DNA from: Verrucomicrobiota bacterium
GTDB lineage: Bacteria > Verrucomicrobiota > Verrucomicrobiae > Limisphaerales > UBA11358
Direction: 5' to 3'
Assembly: GCA_014860005.1 (NCBI GenBank)
Contig: JACZKP010000062.1
Location: 1 to 40,373, forward strand
Length of the DNA stretch: 40,373 bases
Shown here: piece after piece, positions 23,523-32,059 of the stretch
Position numbering within the stretch: the stretch's first letter is position 1
Layout: each line of letters starts with the position of its first letter
Translations under genes and position numbers: made by a program
Notes under the pieces: generated by a model
Seen by the model: only the letters and a program-made list of their open reading frames with translations
What the model was told of the DNA's origin: nothing
Database searches by the model: none

Positions 23523-25355
23523 ATGTGTGGCATAGCCGCCATTTTTAATTACCGGACGGGGACACCGGTGGCGCGCGAGGCGATGCGGCGCATGCTCACG
23601 CACATGCAGCGGCGCGGTCCGGATGGCGAGGGCGAATGGTACGGGCTCGCGGACGCACTCGGCTTGGGTCATCGGCGGCTTTCCATCATTGATCTCTCGG
23701 AGGCCGGTGCGCAGCCGATGGTTTCTGCGGATGGCCGCCTCGTTGTGGTGTTCAACGGAGAAATCTACAATTACCGCCAACTCCGGGCGGAACTGGAGGC
23801 GGACGGAGCGCAGTTCCGTTCTCACAGCGACACTGAAGTGCTGCTGCAACTTTACCGAATCCATGGCCCCGCCATGCTGCCCCGGCTGCGGGGCATGTTT
23901 ACCTTTGCCCTTTGGGATAATGAGCGGCGCGGCTTGCTGTTGGCCCGGGATCCTTATGGCATCAAACCCCTGTACTATTCCGATGATGGCCAAACGCTGC
24001 GGGTGGCTTCGCAGGTGAGAACTTTGCTGGCGGGCGGAGGGATTGACGCAACGCCGGAACCGGCCGGCCACGCGGGCTTTCTGCTCTGGGGACACGTGCC
24101 GGAACCATTCACGTTCCATAAAGCCATCCGGGCGCTGCCGGCGGGCACCACGCTTTGGGTCAGTGATGATGGCCACCGCCACGCCCAATCCTTTTGCTCC
24201 GTCGCCGAAGTCCTGGCGGCGGCAGAGAATGAAAGCCCCAAAAGCGCAGATGGGAGCTCCCATGCCGCAAGTTGGGACGCCCGCTTCCTGCGCGACGTGC
24301 TTAGCGATACCGTGGCGCATCATCTCATTGCCGACGTGCCGGTCGGTGTTTTTCTCTCCTCGGGACTGGATTCCACCACGCTGGCCGCGCTGGCGGCCGA
24401 GCAGGGCGGAACGCTTCGCACGGTGACACTGGCCTTCGCGGAATATGCCGGCACGACTGACGACGAAGCCCCGCTGGCGGAAATCGTCGCGCGACAATAT
24501 GGAGCACAGCACCAGACCATCCGCGTGACCCGGCGGGATTTCACCGCGGCAGCAAACAACCTTTTCGCAGCCATGGACCAGCCGTCGTTGGACGGGGTGA
24601 ACACCTTTTTTGTCAGTCTGGCGGCGAAACGCGCCGGGTTAAAAGTCGCATTGTCCGGTTTGGGAGGGGACGAGTTGTTCGGGGGATATCCAAGTTTCGC
24701 CCAGATTCCGCGTACCGTCGCCGCGTTCGGCTGGCTGGGAGCGGGCACTCGATTGGGTCGCGCCGTGCGGGTATTGACGGCGCCGCTGGTGAAGCGTTTT
24801 ACCTCGCCCAAATACGCCGGTCTGCTCGAATACGGCGGGAACTACGGCGGCGCTTACTTGCTGCGGCGCGGCCTGTTTATGCCCTGGGAATTGCCCGAAG
24901 TGCTGGCGCCGGAGCTTGCCCGCCAGGGATGGGAGGACCTTCAATCGCTGGCGCGCCTGGAGGAAACCGTGCGGGACCTGCACCGGCCGCGGTCGCGCGT
25001 AACTGCGCTGGAAAGCTGCTGGTACATGCGCAACCAGTTGTTGCGCGACGCGGATTGGGCCGGCATGGCTCACTCCCTGGAGATACGCGTGCCCCTGGTG
25101 GATATCGGATTGCTCCGCGCGCTGGCGCCGGCATGCACCGGGCCGCATCCGCCCACGAAACGTGATCTGGCGCGCACGCCTGCCTCCGCCTTGCCGGCTT
25201 CGGTTCTGAATCGCCCCAAGACCGGTTTCTTCGTGCCGGTGCGGCAATGGCTGCTGGAATCGGATCGGAAATCGGGAACTCGAAATTCAGAATCGTCGGC
25301 GCGCGGTTTGCGCGGTTGGGCGCGCCATGTCTATTCGCGGTTTGCGGTCAACTGA
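23523..25355 (+). CDS. asnB: Asparagine synthase (glutamine-hydrolysing) homologue
   Basis: The ATG at 23523 puts Cys2 at the N-terminus (MCGIAAIFNY), the nucleophile of the class II glutamine amidotransferase domain. GHRRLSIIDLSEAG, FNGEIYNY and SDTEVLLQLY follow as expected. The ATP-binding motif of the synthase domain is FLSSGLDSTT, and LSGLGGDELFGGYP follows. The length (610 residues) is normal. Homologues in exopolysaccharide/exosortase loci are thought to amidate or modify sugar acids rather than make free asparagine. The last 30 residues (DRKSGTRNSESSARG) look repeat-derived and may have replaced the native C-terminus. Its stop overlaps the next gene's start by one base (TGATG). Confidence 0.93.
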   Translation: MCGIAAIFNYRTGTPVAREAMRRMLTHMQRRGPDGEGEWYGLADALGLGHRRLSIIDLSEAGAQPMVSADGRLVVVFNGEIYNYRQLRAELEADGAQFRSHSDTEVLLQLYRIHGPAMLPRLRGMFTFALWDNERRGLLLARDPYGIKPLYYSDDGQTLRVASQVRTLLAGGGIDATPEPAGHAGFLLWGHVPEPFTFHKAIRALPAGTTLWVSDDGHRHAQSFCSVAEVLAAAENESPKSADGSSHAASWDARFLRDVLSDTVAHHLIADVPVGVFLSSGLDSTTLAALAAEQGGTLRTVTLAFAEYAGTTDDEAPLAEIVARQYGAQHQTIRVTRRDFTAAANNLFAAMDQPSLDGVNTFFVSLAAKRAGLKVALSGLGGDELFGGYPSFAQIPRTVAAFGWLGAGTRLGRAVRVLTAPLVKRFTSPKYAGLLEYGGNYGGAYLLRRGLFMPWELPEVLAPELARQGWEDLQSLARLEETVRDLHRPRSRVTALESCWYMRNQLLRDADWAGMAHSLEIRVPLVDIGLLRALAPACTGPHPPTKRDLARTPASALPASVLNRPKTGFFVPVRQWLLESDRKSGTRNSESSARGLRGWARHVYSRFAVN

Positions 25356-26704
25356 TGCAAATCTTCACGCTGGTCACCGACACCTTTGGCGGGCACGGCG
25401 GCATCGCCAAGTTCAACCGCGACCTGCTCACCGCACTTTGCGCCGCGCCGGGCGTGACTCGCGTCGTGGCGCTGCCGCGGCTGCTGCCCGGGCCGCCGGA
25501 GTCCTTGCCGGAGAAACTGGAATTCAACACTCGCGGCGTCGGCGGCAAGCTGCGTTATGCCGTTGCGGTCCTGCGATCCGCCATCCGCCATTCTCGGTCC
25601 TCTATTATTATCTGCGGCCACATCAATTTGCTTCCGCTCGCCTTCCTGGCGCGGATGATGGTGCAACGGTTGTCTTCAAGCTTCCGCCCTGCGCTAGTGC
25701 TCGTCATCCACGGCATTGACGCCTGGCAGCCAACCCGCAGTTGGCTGACGAATCGGCTGGCGCGGCAGGTGGATGTGGTGGTGGCGGTGAGCGAATTCAC
25801 CCGACAACGATTCTGGAACTGGGCCCCGCCAAAGTCTGCCCGGAGTTACATTCTGCCCAATTGTGTGGATTTGGCGCGGTTCACGCCTGGCCCAAAGAAT
25901 CCGGCCTTGCAGGATCGCTATGGGCTGCGCGGCAGAACCGTATTGCTCACCGTCGCCCGGCTTTCGGCCGCTGAACGCTACAAGGGCATTGACCAAGTGC
26001 TCGAAATCCTGCCCGTGCTCGCGAAGGAAATTCCGAACCTCGCCTATCTCATCGTTGGCAATGGCGACGACCGCTTCCGCCTGATGGAGAAAGCCCGATC
26101 GCTGGGCCTCCGCGTAAGCGTCGCTACCGAGGCGATACCCTCTCCGCCTCGAACTGGGAGAGAATTCGCCGATCCAAGATTCGCGCCTTGCACCCCAGAA
26201 CCGGAGCGCGGCTGTGTCGCAGACCAGCCGCAGCAGCTTGGCCGGTGCTGCGACTGGCTTTCAGCACAGTCGCGCTCCGGTTCATGGGAAGGTCAAGGTG
26301 AGGTGTCGAATTCGATCTCCATCCGCCGTCCTTCCGGCTCGACTTCGCCTGATCCGGCTGCTCACGTGATCTTTGCCGGTCACATCCCCGAATCCGAGAA
26401 GGTGGATCATTATCGGCTGGCGGACGCATTCGTGATGCCGGGCTGGGGTGAAGGATTCGGCATCGTTTATCTGGAGGCGATGGCGTGCGGCGTGCCGGTG
26501 CTGGCAAGCAAACTGGACGCCAGCCAGGAGGCCGTGCGGCACGGTGAACTGGGAGTGCTGGTGGACCCCAAAAAACCCGAGGAACTCCAGGCCGGCATAC
26601 GCGCGGTGCTGCAATGGGATCGTGCCGGATTGGTTGCGGGCGTGGAGTACTTTGCCCACGCGCGCTTCGTCTCACGTTGTCACCACATCTTGGCTCAAAT
26701 TTAA
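25355..26704 (+). CDS. GT4-family glycosyltransferase with an inserted repeat
   Basis: From the ATG at 25355 (sharing one base with the previous stop) the product is 449 residues with a GT-B fold. The N-terminal half begins MQIFTLVTDTFGGHGGIAKF, and VSEFTRQRF and ILPNCVD mark the middle. The donor half has VARLSAAERYKGIDQVLEIL and the E-x7-E type motif GEGFGIVYLEAMACGVPV. Between RSLGLRV and HVIFAGHIPESEKVDHY about 80 residues are foreign: Cys-, Pro-, Arg- and Ser-rich and encoded by a long palindrome (26201-26280) and flanking repeat sequence. Without them the length would be normal for the family. Whether the enzyme tolerates the loop is unknown. It probably adds one sugar to the lipid-linked repeat unit in the cytoplasm. 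Confidence 0.88.
   Translation: MQIFTLVTDTFGGHGGIAKFNRDLLTALCAAPGVTRVVALPRLLPGPPESLPEKLEFNTRGVGGKLRYAVAVLRSAIRHSRSSIIICGHINLLPLAFLARMMVQRLSSSFRPALVLVIHGIDAWQPTRSWLTNRLARQVDVVVAVSEFTRQRFWNWAPPKSARSYILPNCVDLARFTPGPKNPALQDRYGLRGRTVLLTVARLSAAERYKGIDQVLEILPVLAKEIPNLAYLIVGNGDDRFRLMEKARSLGLRVSVATEAIPSPPRTGREFADPRFAPCTPEPERGCVADQPQQLGRCCDWLSAQSRSGSWEGQGEVSNSISIRRPSGSTSPDPAAHVIFAGHIPESEKVDHYRLADAFVMPGWGEGFGIVYLEAMACGVPVLASKLDASQEAVRHGELGVLVDPKKPEELQAGIRAVLQWDRAGLVAGVEYFAHARFVSRCHHILAQI
26201..26280. repeat. Long palindromic element inserted in frame in a glycosyltransferase
   Basis: Arms 26201-26235 and 26246-26280 pair at about 28 of 35 positions, with perfect ends (CCGGAGCGCG / CGCGCTCCGG, one difference next to them) and perfect inner arms (GCAGCA / TGCTGC), around a 10-base loop. 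It lies within a wider foreign stretch (about 26130-26370) that contains CCCTCTCCGCC and GGGAGAG pieces of another repeat type, so one repeat seems nested in another. The reading frame is kept. Confidence 0.8.
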
Positions 26705-26707
26705 TCC

Positions 26708-27655
26708 ATGAAGGTACTCGCTACTGGCGGCGCGGGGTTCATTGGCAGTCATCTGGTGGACCGGTTGTTGGCGGAAGGCCACACCGTCACCGCGGTGGAC
26801 AACTTTGATCCGTTCTATGATCCCGCCGTCAAGGAGGCCAACGTGGCTTCGCATTCGCAGGCGCCAAAGTTCCGGCTGGTGCGGGCGGATATTTGCGATC
26901 TGCCGGCCCTGCGCGCGCAATTGGACGGACGTTACGACGTGATCGTGCATCTCGCGGCCAAGGCGGGGGTGCGGCCTTCGATTGAGAATCCGACGGCGTA
27001 TCAACAGGTGAACGTGGGCGGCACGCAGAACCTGCTGGAGTTCGCCCGCGAGCGGGAGATTCGCCAGTTCGTCTTTGGCTCCTCCTCCAGTGTGTATGGC
27101 GTCAACCCGCGCGTGCCGTGGCGCGAGGACGACGCGGGTTTGCTGCCCATCAGCCCGTATGCGGCCACCAAGATGGCCGGGGAACTGTTGGGCCATGCTT
27201 ACAGCCATCTGTTCGGCATCCGCTTTATTGCCCTGCGCTTTTTCACCGTCTATGGCCCGCGCCAACGCCCGGACCTGGCCATTCACAAGTTCGCGCGGCA
27301 AATCCGCTCCGGTCAGGCCCTGCCGTTCTTTGGTGGTGGCAACACCAGCCGCGACTACACGCACGTCAGCGACATTGTGACCGGCATCCGGGCGGCGATG
27401 GATTTTCAGGGCAGCCCCTTTGAAGTCATCAATCTGGGGGGCGACCAGCCGGTGACGTTGGCTGACTTGCTGGCCGGGTTGGAAGAAGTCTTGAAACAGA
27501 CGGCGGTCCTGGACCGCCAACCGGAGCAACCCGGCGACGTGCCGCGCACTTGGGCGGATTTGGGCAAAGCCGGAAAACTCCTGGGCTACCAGCCCAAAAT
27601 GAACCTCCGCGAGGGACTGCGAGACTTCATCAACTGGCTGGAGGGAAAAGGCTGA
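26708..27655 (+). CDS. NAD-dependent epimerase, UDP-glucuronate 4-epimerase-like
   Basis: The 315-residue product is an extended short-chain dehydrogenase. The N-terminal TGGAGFIGSHL is the NAD-binding motif; VDNFDPFYDPAVKEAN and HLAAKAGVRPSIENP are typical of UDP-glucuronate 4-epimerases. The catalytic SSSSVYG and the YxxxK motif SPYAATK are present, as is LRFFTVYGPRQRPD. It probably converts UDP-glucuronate to UDP-galacturonate for the polysaccharide; related 4-epimerases on neutral sugars are not excluded. It follows the glycosyltransferase by 3 bases. A second, broken copy of its C-terminal end lies at 28727-28815. Confidence 0.93.
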   Translation: MKVLATGGAGFIGSHLVDRLLAEGHTVTAVDNFDPFYDPAVKEANVASHSQAPKFRLVRADICDLPALRAQLDGRYDVIVHLAAKAGVRPSIENPTAYQQVNVGGTQNLLEFAREREIRQFVFGSSSSVYGVNPRVPWREDDAGLLPISPYAATKMAGELLGHAYSHLFGIRFIALRFFTVYGPRQRPDLAIHKFARQIRSGQALPFFGGGNTSRDYTHVSDIVTGIRAAMDFQGSPFEVINLGGDQPVTLADLLAGLEEVLKQTAVLDRQPEQPGDVPRTWADLGKAGKLLGYQPKMNLREGLRDFINWLEGKG

Positions 27656-27820
27656 CCACCGCGCCGTCAGATCCACAACGGGTCTGTAGGCCGCGTGCCC
27701 GTACGGGGCGTTTCGGGGGCGCGTTAAACGGGCTTTACCCTGCCGCCCGCCTTTGGCGCGTGGAAAAGACTTTGGCCGATGGCATCGGAGGAAGCACCAT
27801 TTTGAAATCGAAATTGGCGG

Positions 27821-28291
27821 ATGAATATCGCAGAAACCCAGGGTCAGAGCATGTCACTGCCGGAATTTACCATCTCGGGCGACCTGCCGCCGGGCGTGCA
27901 TCGAGCCTCGTGGGGTGAACTTTTGGAGCGCTTCGGTGCCGGTGGCGATCAACGCAAGGCCTGCACTTGGAGACTCGCTCACATTTACGAACTCGCTCGT
28001 CGTACGGATTCTTTGCAGCGATTCGTTGTCTTTGGTAGCTACGTTACCGCCAAAGCGGAGCCGGGGGACGTGGATGTGATTCTGGTCATGGATGACAGCT
28101 TCCGCTTGGAAAAGTGCCCGCTGGAATTGCGCGGTCTCTTCGACCATGCGATCGCCCAGGCGCGTTACGGGGCCAGCGTCTTTTGGATACGCCCGGCTCT
28201 GTTAATCGGAGAAAGTATTGAAGAATTCATCTCGTACTGGCAGGTTAAGCGTGGCGGTGCAAAACGCGGTATCGTGGAAGTGACGTCATGA
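27821..28291 (+). CDS. Nucleotidyltransferase-fold protein, probable toxin-antitoxin partner
   Basis: The 156-residue product has the minimal nucleotidyltransferase motif FVVFGSYVTAKAEPGDVDVILVMDD, that is G-S followed by D-x-D, with a third acidic position less clear. An ATG at 27851 is an alternative start. The gene overlaps the next, small gene by ATGA, the usual arrangement of toxin-antitoxin pairs with MNT/DUF6932-like proteins. The role of the transferase (toxin, or antitoxin that AMPylates its partner) cannot be told from sequence. It sits as a foreign unit between the intact epimerase gene and a fragment of a second epimerase. The 165 bases before it hold no gene. Confidence 0.75.
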   Translation: MNIAETQGQSMSLPEFTISGDLPPGVHRASWGELLERFGAGGDQRKACTWRLAHIYELARRTDSLQRFVVFGSYVTAKAEPGDVDVILVMDDSFRLEKCPLELRGLFDHAIAQARYGASVFWIRPALLIGESIEEFISYWQVKRGGAKRGIVEVTS

Positions 28292-28497
28292 TTATCAACG
28301 AGCAAGAATTCAAAGCGACCCAGGAACGCATCGCCAAGCTTCAGCAGTGGTTGGTCCGATTGCGTCGAACCGCCCGCCCGGAAGAATTTGATGCGGTCGC
28401 CAGCGGGTACCGCCTCGAGATCGAGCGAATGCAGGCGGAAACGATGGAATATCTCGTTCATCCGCCCCTGCCTGAGCCGCACCTTCAGTCAGCATAG
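28288..28497 (+). CDS. Small helical protein, probable antitoxin partner
   Basis: The 69-residue product is almost wholly charged helix (EFKATQERIAKLQQWLVRLR, then YRLEIERMQAETMEYLVHP). It resembles the N-terminal portion of antitoxins that start MIxNExxYxxTKAQ and carry an HTH further on; no HTH is present here. It has no HEPN-type RxxxxxH motif. It overlaps the nucleotidyltransferase gene by ATGA and is presumably its partner. The assignment is by size and context. Confidence 0.65.
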   Translation: MIINEQEFKATQERIAKLQQWLVRLRRTARPEEFDAVASGYRLEIERMQAETMEYLVHPPLPEPHLQSA

Positions 28498-28582
28498 CTT
28501 CGGAAGGATGCCGTCGGGCTTTGACGCGCTCGTTGCCGGATGCGGTGGCGGTCAAGCTTTCATGGCGGGCGGGCCTTGATTT

Positions 28583-28603
28583 CGCGACTCGCGACTCGCG
28601 ACC
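28583..28603. repeat. Short heptanucleotide repeat (CGCGACT)3
   Basis: Three tandem units CGCGACT, CGCGACT, CGCGACC lie in the 229-base gap after the toxin-antitoxin-like pair. No gene is seen in that gap. Confidence 0.8.
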
Positions 28604-28726
28604 GGCACTTTTTGCATCATGTTACGACCCATGACCATTAAACCCGCCGGCCAACTGTTTGTCAGACTCCCGAATGTCCGCGAAACCGTCATTCACATTC
28701 TGGGTTTGGTTTCATCAGAATCGTAA

Positions 28727-28846
28727 ATCGGTCGAAAAATGTTGGACTACCAACCGCGCATGAATCTGGGCGACGGATTGCTGGATTCGTCAGGTGGCTC
28801 ACGGAGCGATGTTGAGTCCTCAACGGCTGCACGGAATGTGAGATGA
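28727..28846 (+). pseudogene. 3' fragment of a second SDR epimerase, frameshifted
   Basis: The translation MLDYQPRMNLGDGL at 28739 matches LLGYQPKMNLREGL near the C-terminus of the intact epimerase at 26708-27655. After it the match continues in another frame as FVRWLTERC and a stop at 28813-28815, comparable to the intact ending FINWLEGKG, so one base seems lost. The shifted frame runs on to a TGA at 28844-28846, overlapping the ydcF start by ATGA. Everything 5' of the fragment is gone. It marks the right edge of the inserted toxin-antitoxin-like unit. Confidence 0.75.
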
Positions 28847-29466
28847 AACGTTTCCTGAAACGCCTGGCTCTCGGCCTCCTGCTTCTCTGCGTGTTTGGTT
28901 CGGTCCTCTATTGGTTGCGCGCGCCCATCCTGCGGGGCGTGGCCACGGCCTGGATCGTGGATGACCCGCTCACCAAGGCGGACGTGATTATTGTGCTGGG
29001 CGGCGGTCCGTCCACGCGCCCGTTTGAGGCCGCCCGGCTCTATCACCAGCGCCTGGCGCCCCAGATCCTGCTGATGCAACCCCGCGCGGATTCCACGACG
29101 GAACTGGGCCTGACGAAGCGGGAATCTGAACTGCTCAAACAGATCCTCCTCAAACAGGACGTTCCAGAGCCAGACATCCTGATCGCGGCGGACGAGGTTT
29201 CGAGCACCTACGAGGAAGCCCTGGCCGTGCGGAATTGGGTGGGTACCAATCACATTCAGACCGCCATCGTGGTCACGGATGTGTTTCACGCCCGGCGGGT
29301 GCGCTGGGTGTTTCGCAAGCAGCTTCGGCACACCGGCGTCCGCGTGCTGGTGCGCGCCCTGCCGGTGCGCGAATACACCACGGAGAACTGGTGGCAACGC
29401 GAGCAGGGCGTCGCCGCGCTCCAAAGCGAAGTCCTCAAGTACGCTTATTACCGGGTAAAATACTGA
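28843..29466 (+). CDS. YdcF-like membrane protein (DUF218)
   Basis: The 207-residue product begins with a basic start and one hydrophobic helix (LALGLLLLCVFGSVLYWL), followed by a Rossmann-like DUF218 domain. DVIIVLGGGPSTRPFEAARLY, SSTYEEALAVRNW and IVVTDVFHARRVRWVFRK are its usual conserved segments, and the gene length is normal. YdcF/SanA-type proteins are linked to envelope and polysaccharide metabolism and bind nucleotide-like ligands; the reaction is not established. Its start overlaps the end of the epimerase-fragment ORF by ATGA, which suggests that an epimerase gene once stood directly upstream. Confidence 0.88.
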   Translation: MKRFLKRLALGLLLLCVFGSVLYWLRAPILRGVATAWIVDDPLTKADVIIVLGGGPSTRPFEAARLYHQRLAPQILLMQPRADSTTELGLTKRESELLKQILLKQDVPEPDILIAADEVSSTYEEALAVRNWVGTNHIQTAIVVTDVFHARRVRWVFRKQLRHTGVRVLVRALPVREYTTENWWQREQGVAALQSEVLKYAYYRVKY

Positions 29467-29764
29467 GCGAAAGGCAAAGCAGAAATTGGGAAAGCAGAGA
29501 GCTGAAATCCGGCGAAAAAGAAGCCGATGAACTCATGGCCATCATGACCACGATGATCAACCGGACGAAGGGCGAAAGGTGAAAGCAGAAAACAGAAAGT
29601 AGAAATGATCCGCGAACGCCGAGCACTGATTTCCGCTTTCTGCTTTTCCCAGCGTAGAAATAATCCGCCCGGCTCCAATTTCCGCTTTCCGCATCTCCGC
29701 ATTTCAGCGTTTAAGGATGTTTCTGCTTTCTGCTTTCAAAATGTCTGCTTTTAGAACCTGAACC
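29467..29764. repeat. Degenerate heptanucleotide repeat region, (CAGAAAG)-like
   Basis: This gene gap is filled by imperfect copies of GAAAGCA/CAGAAAG on the left (GGTGAAAGCAGAAAACAGAAAG near 29579) and their complement on the right (TTTCTGCTTTCTGCTTTC near 29720), with GTAGAAATGATCCGC-like spacers. The two halves could pair into a long stem. A similar region lies at 39325-39583. No gene is seen. Confidence 0.75.
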
Positions 29765-31243
29765 TTGAGCAGCCTCGGACAAAAAGCCCGCTCGGCGGTC
29801 ATTTGGAATGCCGGGTTCAACATCTTTCGCGACCTGATGCAGTTCGTGGTGATGCTCGTGCTGGTGCGGTTGCTGGCCCCGGAGGCTTATGGCGAGTTCG
29901 GCTTGGTCACGAGCATCACCGGATTCATCAGCGTGTTTGCGGTCAACAATTTCCTGGCTCACACCTTGCAGGTAAAAAGCGACGAAGAAGCCCACTTTCA
30001 GGATCATTTTACCGCGGGTGCGGTCTTGCAGATCGCCATGTTTATGGTGACCAACCTCGTAGCGTTCGCGCTGCGGTGGTTCCCCGTTTACGCTCCGGTG
30101 GCGCCCTTAGTCCATGTTATGTCCGTCGCATTCATCCTCGACTGGCCGACCCAGCTTCGCTACCGCATGCTGGAGCGGGCGATGAACTTTGGCCGGCTGC
30201 GCACGCTTCATGCAATCGGACTGGTTCTGACTGGCATTGCGGCTGTGAGCATGGCGGTGCTCGGTGCCGGCACGTTGGCGCTGTTATTGCCCGGGTTGCT
30301 CGTGACGCTGCCGTTCATCTGGGATTTGTTCGTGCGTCAACGGTGGCGGCCAACGTGGGCATGGTCGTTGAAGAACTATGCTCCCGCCTGGCGCTTTGGC
30401 GTCACGCGTATCGGCAGCGGGTTGACCTTGAATGGCCGGCAACTTCTGGAATCAGGTGTCTTGTCGGCGGTGCTGGGATTTGCCGCGCTGGGCATGTTGA
30501 ACCGCTCCCTTGGACTGGCACAGATTTTTTGTTACAAGGTCGCGACGCAACTGATCTCCTCGATTTATCCGGTGTTGACGCGCGTCGAGGGTGGTGAGGC
30601 GAACACGGAGCGCGTGGGCGGACTCGTGCTGCGCGCGGTGGCCTGGACGGTTTTGCCCATAGCCGTGTTGTTTGGCGCGCTGGCGCAGCCCGTGGTTCAG
30701 ACCGTGTATGGCACGAAATGGATGGAGGTCGTTCCGCTGTTGCCGTGGGCCATGGCGTGGGGGGCGGGCGCATCACTCGTTCACGTGTGCTACATGCTGT
30801 TGCTGGCACGGCATCTGCCCCGCAAGTGTCTGGTGGCGGACCTTGTCACTCTCGTCGGCACGCTCCTGAACCTGTGGCTGGTGTTGCCGCTGGGGATGAC
30901 CTCGTATCTGGCGTGCCTCGTTGGCGTGCAAGGCGTCGTGGTGGTGCTGCTGCTGTTCTGGCTGCGGCAATCACGCGCCATCACCTGGCGCGGTCTGAGC
31001 GAGGCGTTGTTGCCTGCGGCAGCGGCGGGTTCGCTGGCCTGGTTGATCGCGACGATGATTCTGCGGATGGCGTCGGCATCCGGCCCGGACACGTTCTGGC
31101 TCGCCGTGGGCTGGGGGATGATTTTTCTGGTGCTTTATCTGGGAGTCTTGCGCGTGGGATTCGTGCGGCAACTCTCCGCACTGGTTTATTACTGCCCCGG
31201 CCGCCGGTGGCTAAACCGCGCGCTGATTCTCCATGCGCGTTGA
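29765..31243 (+). CDS. Wzx-like polysaccharide flippase (MOP superfamily)
   Basis: The 492-residue integral membrane protein has about twelve to fourteen helices. The N-terminus GQKARSAVIWNAGFNIFRDLMQFVVMLVLVRLLAPEAYGEFGL, a long stretch shown here only in part of its length as motif, is typical: helix 1, then RLLxPExYGxFGL. Such proteins move undecaprenyl-pyrophosphate-linked repeat units across the inner membrane; a Wzy-type polymerase such as the protein at 14964-16736 could act next. The start codon is TTG at 29765 with a weak ribosome site, right after the repeat region, so expression may be low or influenced by the repeats. Confidence 0.9.
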   Translation: MSSLGQKARSAVIWNAGFNIFRDLMQFVVMLVLVRLLAPEAYGEFGLVTSITGFISVFAVNNFLAHTLQVKSDEEAHFQDHFTAGAVLQIAMFMVTNLVAFALRWFPVYAPVAPLVHVMSVAFILDWPTQLRYRMLERAMNFGRLRTLHAIGLVLTGIAAVSMAVLGAGTLALLLPGLLVTLPFIWDLFVRQRWRPTWAWSLKNYAPAWRFGVTRIGSGLTLNGRQLLESGVLSAVLGFAALGMLNRSLGLAQIFCYKVATQLISSIYPVLTRVEGGEANTERVGGLVLRAVAWTVLPIAVLFGALAQPVVQTVYGTKWMEVVPLLPWAMAWGAGASLVHVCYMLLLARHLPRKCLVADLVTLVGTLLNLWLVLPLGMTSYLACLVGVQGVVVVLLLFWLRQSRAITWRGLSEALLPAAAAGSLAWLIATMILRMASASGPDTFWLAVGWGMIFLVLYLGVLRVGFVRQLSALVYYCPGRRWLNRALILHAR

Positions 31244-31261
31244 TCAGCTTACGACCTGGCC

Positions 31262-32047
31262 ATGAATGAACGTTCGCTAACCGGCAGTGCCTTGGCACTT
31301 GGACTCGCTCCATTAAAAGCATGGCAGGGACGGTTTCGTTATGATTTGTTGGTCAAGCGGAGCGGTTTGCCGATCTACCGCCTTGCTCCCGGCGAGAAAG
31401 TCGCGATGGAACTCGCGTATGTGGACTTGTTCCAGCGGCTTTGCGCGCATCATGCGTGGCTGCAATTTCCCATTTTCCCCGTGGGCGGTGCCGCCAGCCA
31501 CGCGTTCCTGGCCATTCTGGTGCGGGCTTTGGTGGAGTGTGGCTTCAGCCGGGTCCTGGAGTTTGGTGCCGGCCAGACAACGCGAATCCTCTCCGCGTGG
31601 TCGAGAGTTTCTGGTGCCCCGATTTGCACGGTTGAAAACGACGAGGGCTGGGTAAAGGAATGCCAACGAGGGGTCACCAGTCCCCACCACCAGATTGTCC
31701 ACGCTCCGTTGCGCCAGGCAGCCTCCGGCCATGTCTGGTACGACTTCGAGATGATCCGGCCGCACTGCACGAGCCAGAAGGCGGATTTGATCATCGTTGA
31801 CGGTCCAGTCGGGGCTGAACGCTGGTCGCGGGCCGGGTTCATCGAGCGATTCTCCGAGCTTCACGCCGACGAATGGGTGGTCCTGTGGGACGATCTGCAT
31901 CGGCAGGGCGACCTGCAATCGTTCGCCGAATTTATCAGGAGGCTCCGGAGCAACCAGATTCCGCATGATGTCGCCTGTTGCCAGGCATTCCGCACGTTGG
32001 GCCTGGTCTTTTCGCCGAAGTATTCGCGCGTGAAGCATTACTGCTGA
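31262..32047 (+). CDS. Class I SAM-dependent methyltransferase-like protein
   Basis: The 261-residue product has a Rossmann-type motif I RVLEFGAGQTTRILSAWS, an acidic motif II region ICTVENDEGWVKECQ and an ADLIIVDGPVGAERWSR segment in the motif IV position, as in small-molecule or sugar methyltransferases. WVVLWDDLHRQGD follows. The substrate is probably a sugar of the repeat unit, inferred only from the locus. It starts 18 bases after the flippase stop, and the truncated wecB-like ORF follows 12 bases downstream. Confidence 0.8.
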   Translation: MNERSLTGSALALGLAPLKAWQGRFRYDLLVKRSGLPIYRLAPGEKVAMELAYVDLFQRLCAHHAWLQFPIFPVGGAASHAFLAILVRALVECGFSRVLEFGAGQTTRILSAWSRVSGAPICTVENDEGWVKECQRGVTSPHHQIVHAPLRQAASGHVWYDFEMIRPHCTSQKADLIIVDGPVGAERWSRAGFIERFSELHADEWVVLWDDLHRQGDLQSFAEFIRRLRSNQIPHDVACCQAFRTLGLVFSPKYSRVKHYC

Positions 32048-32059
32048 TCTTCCCATCTG

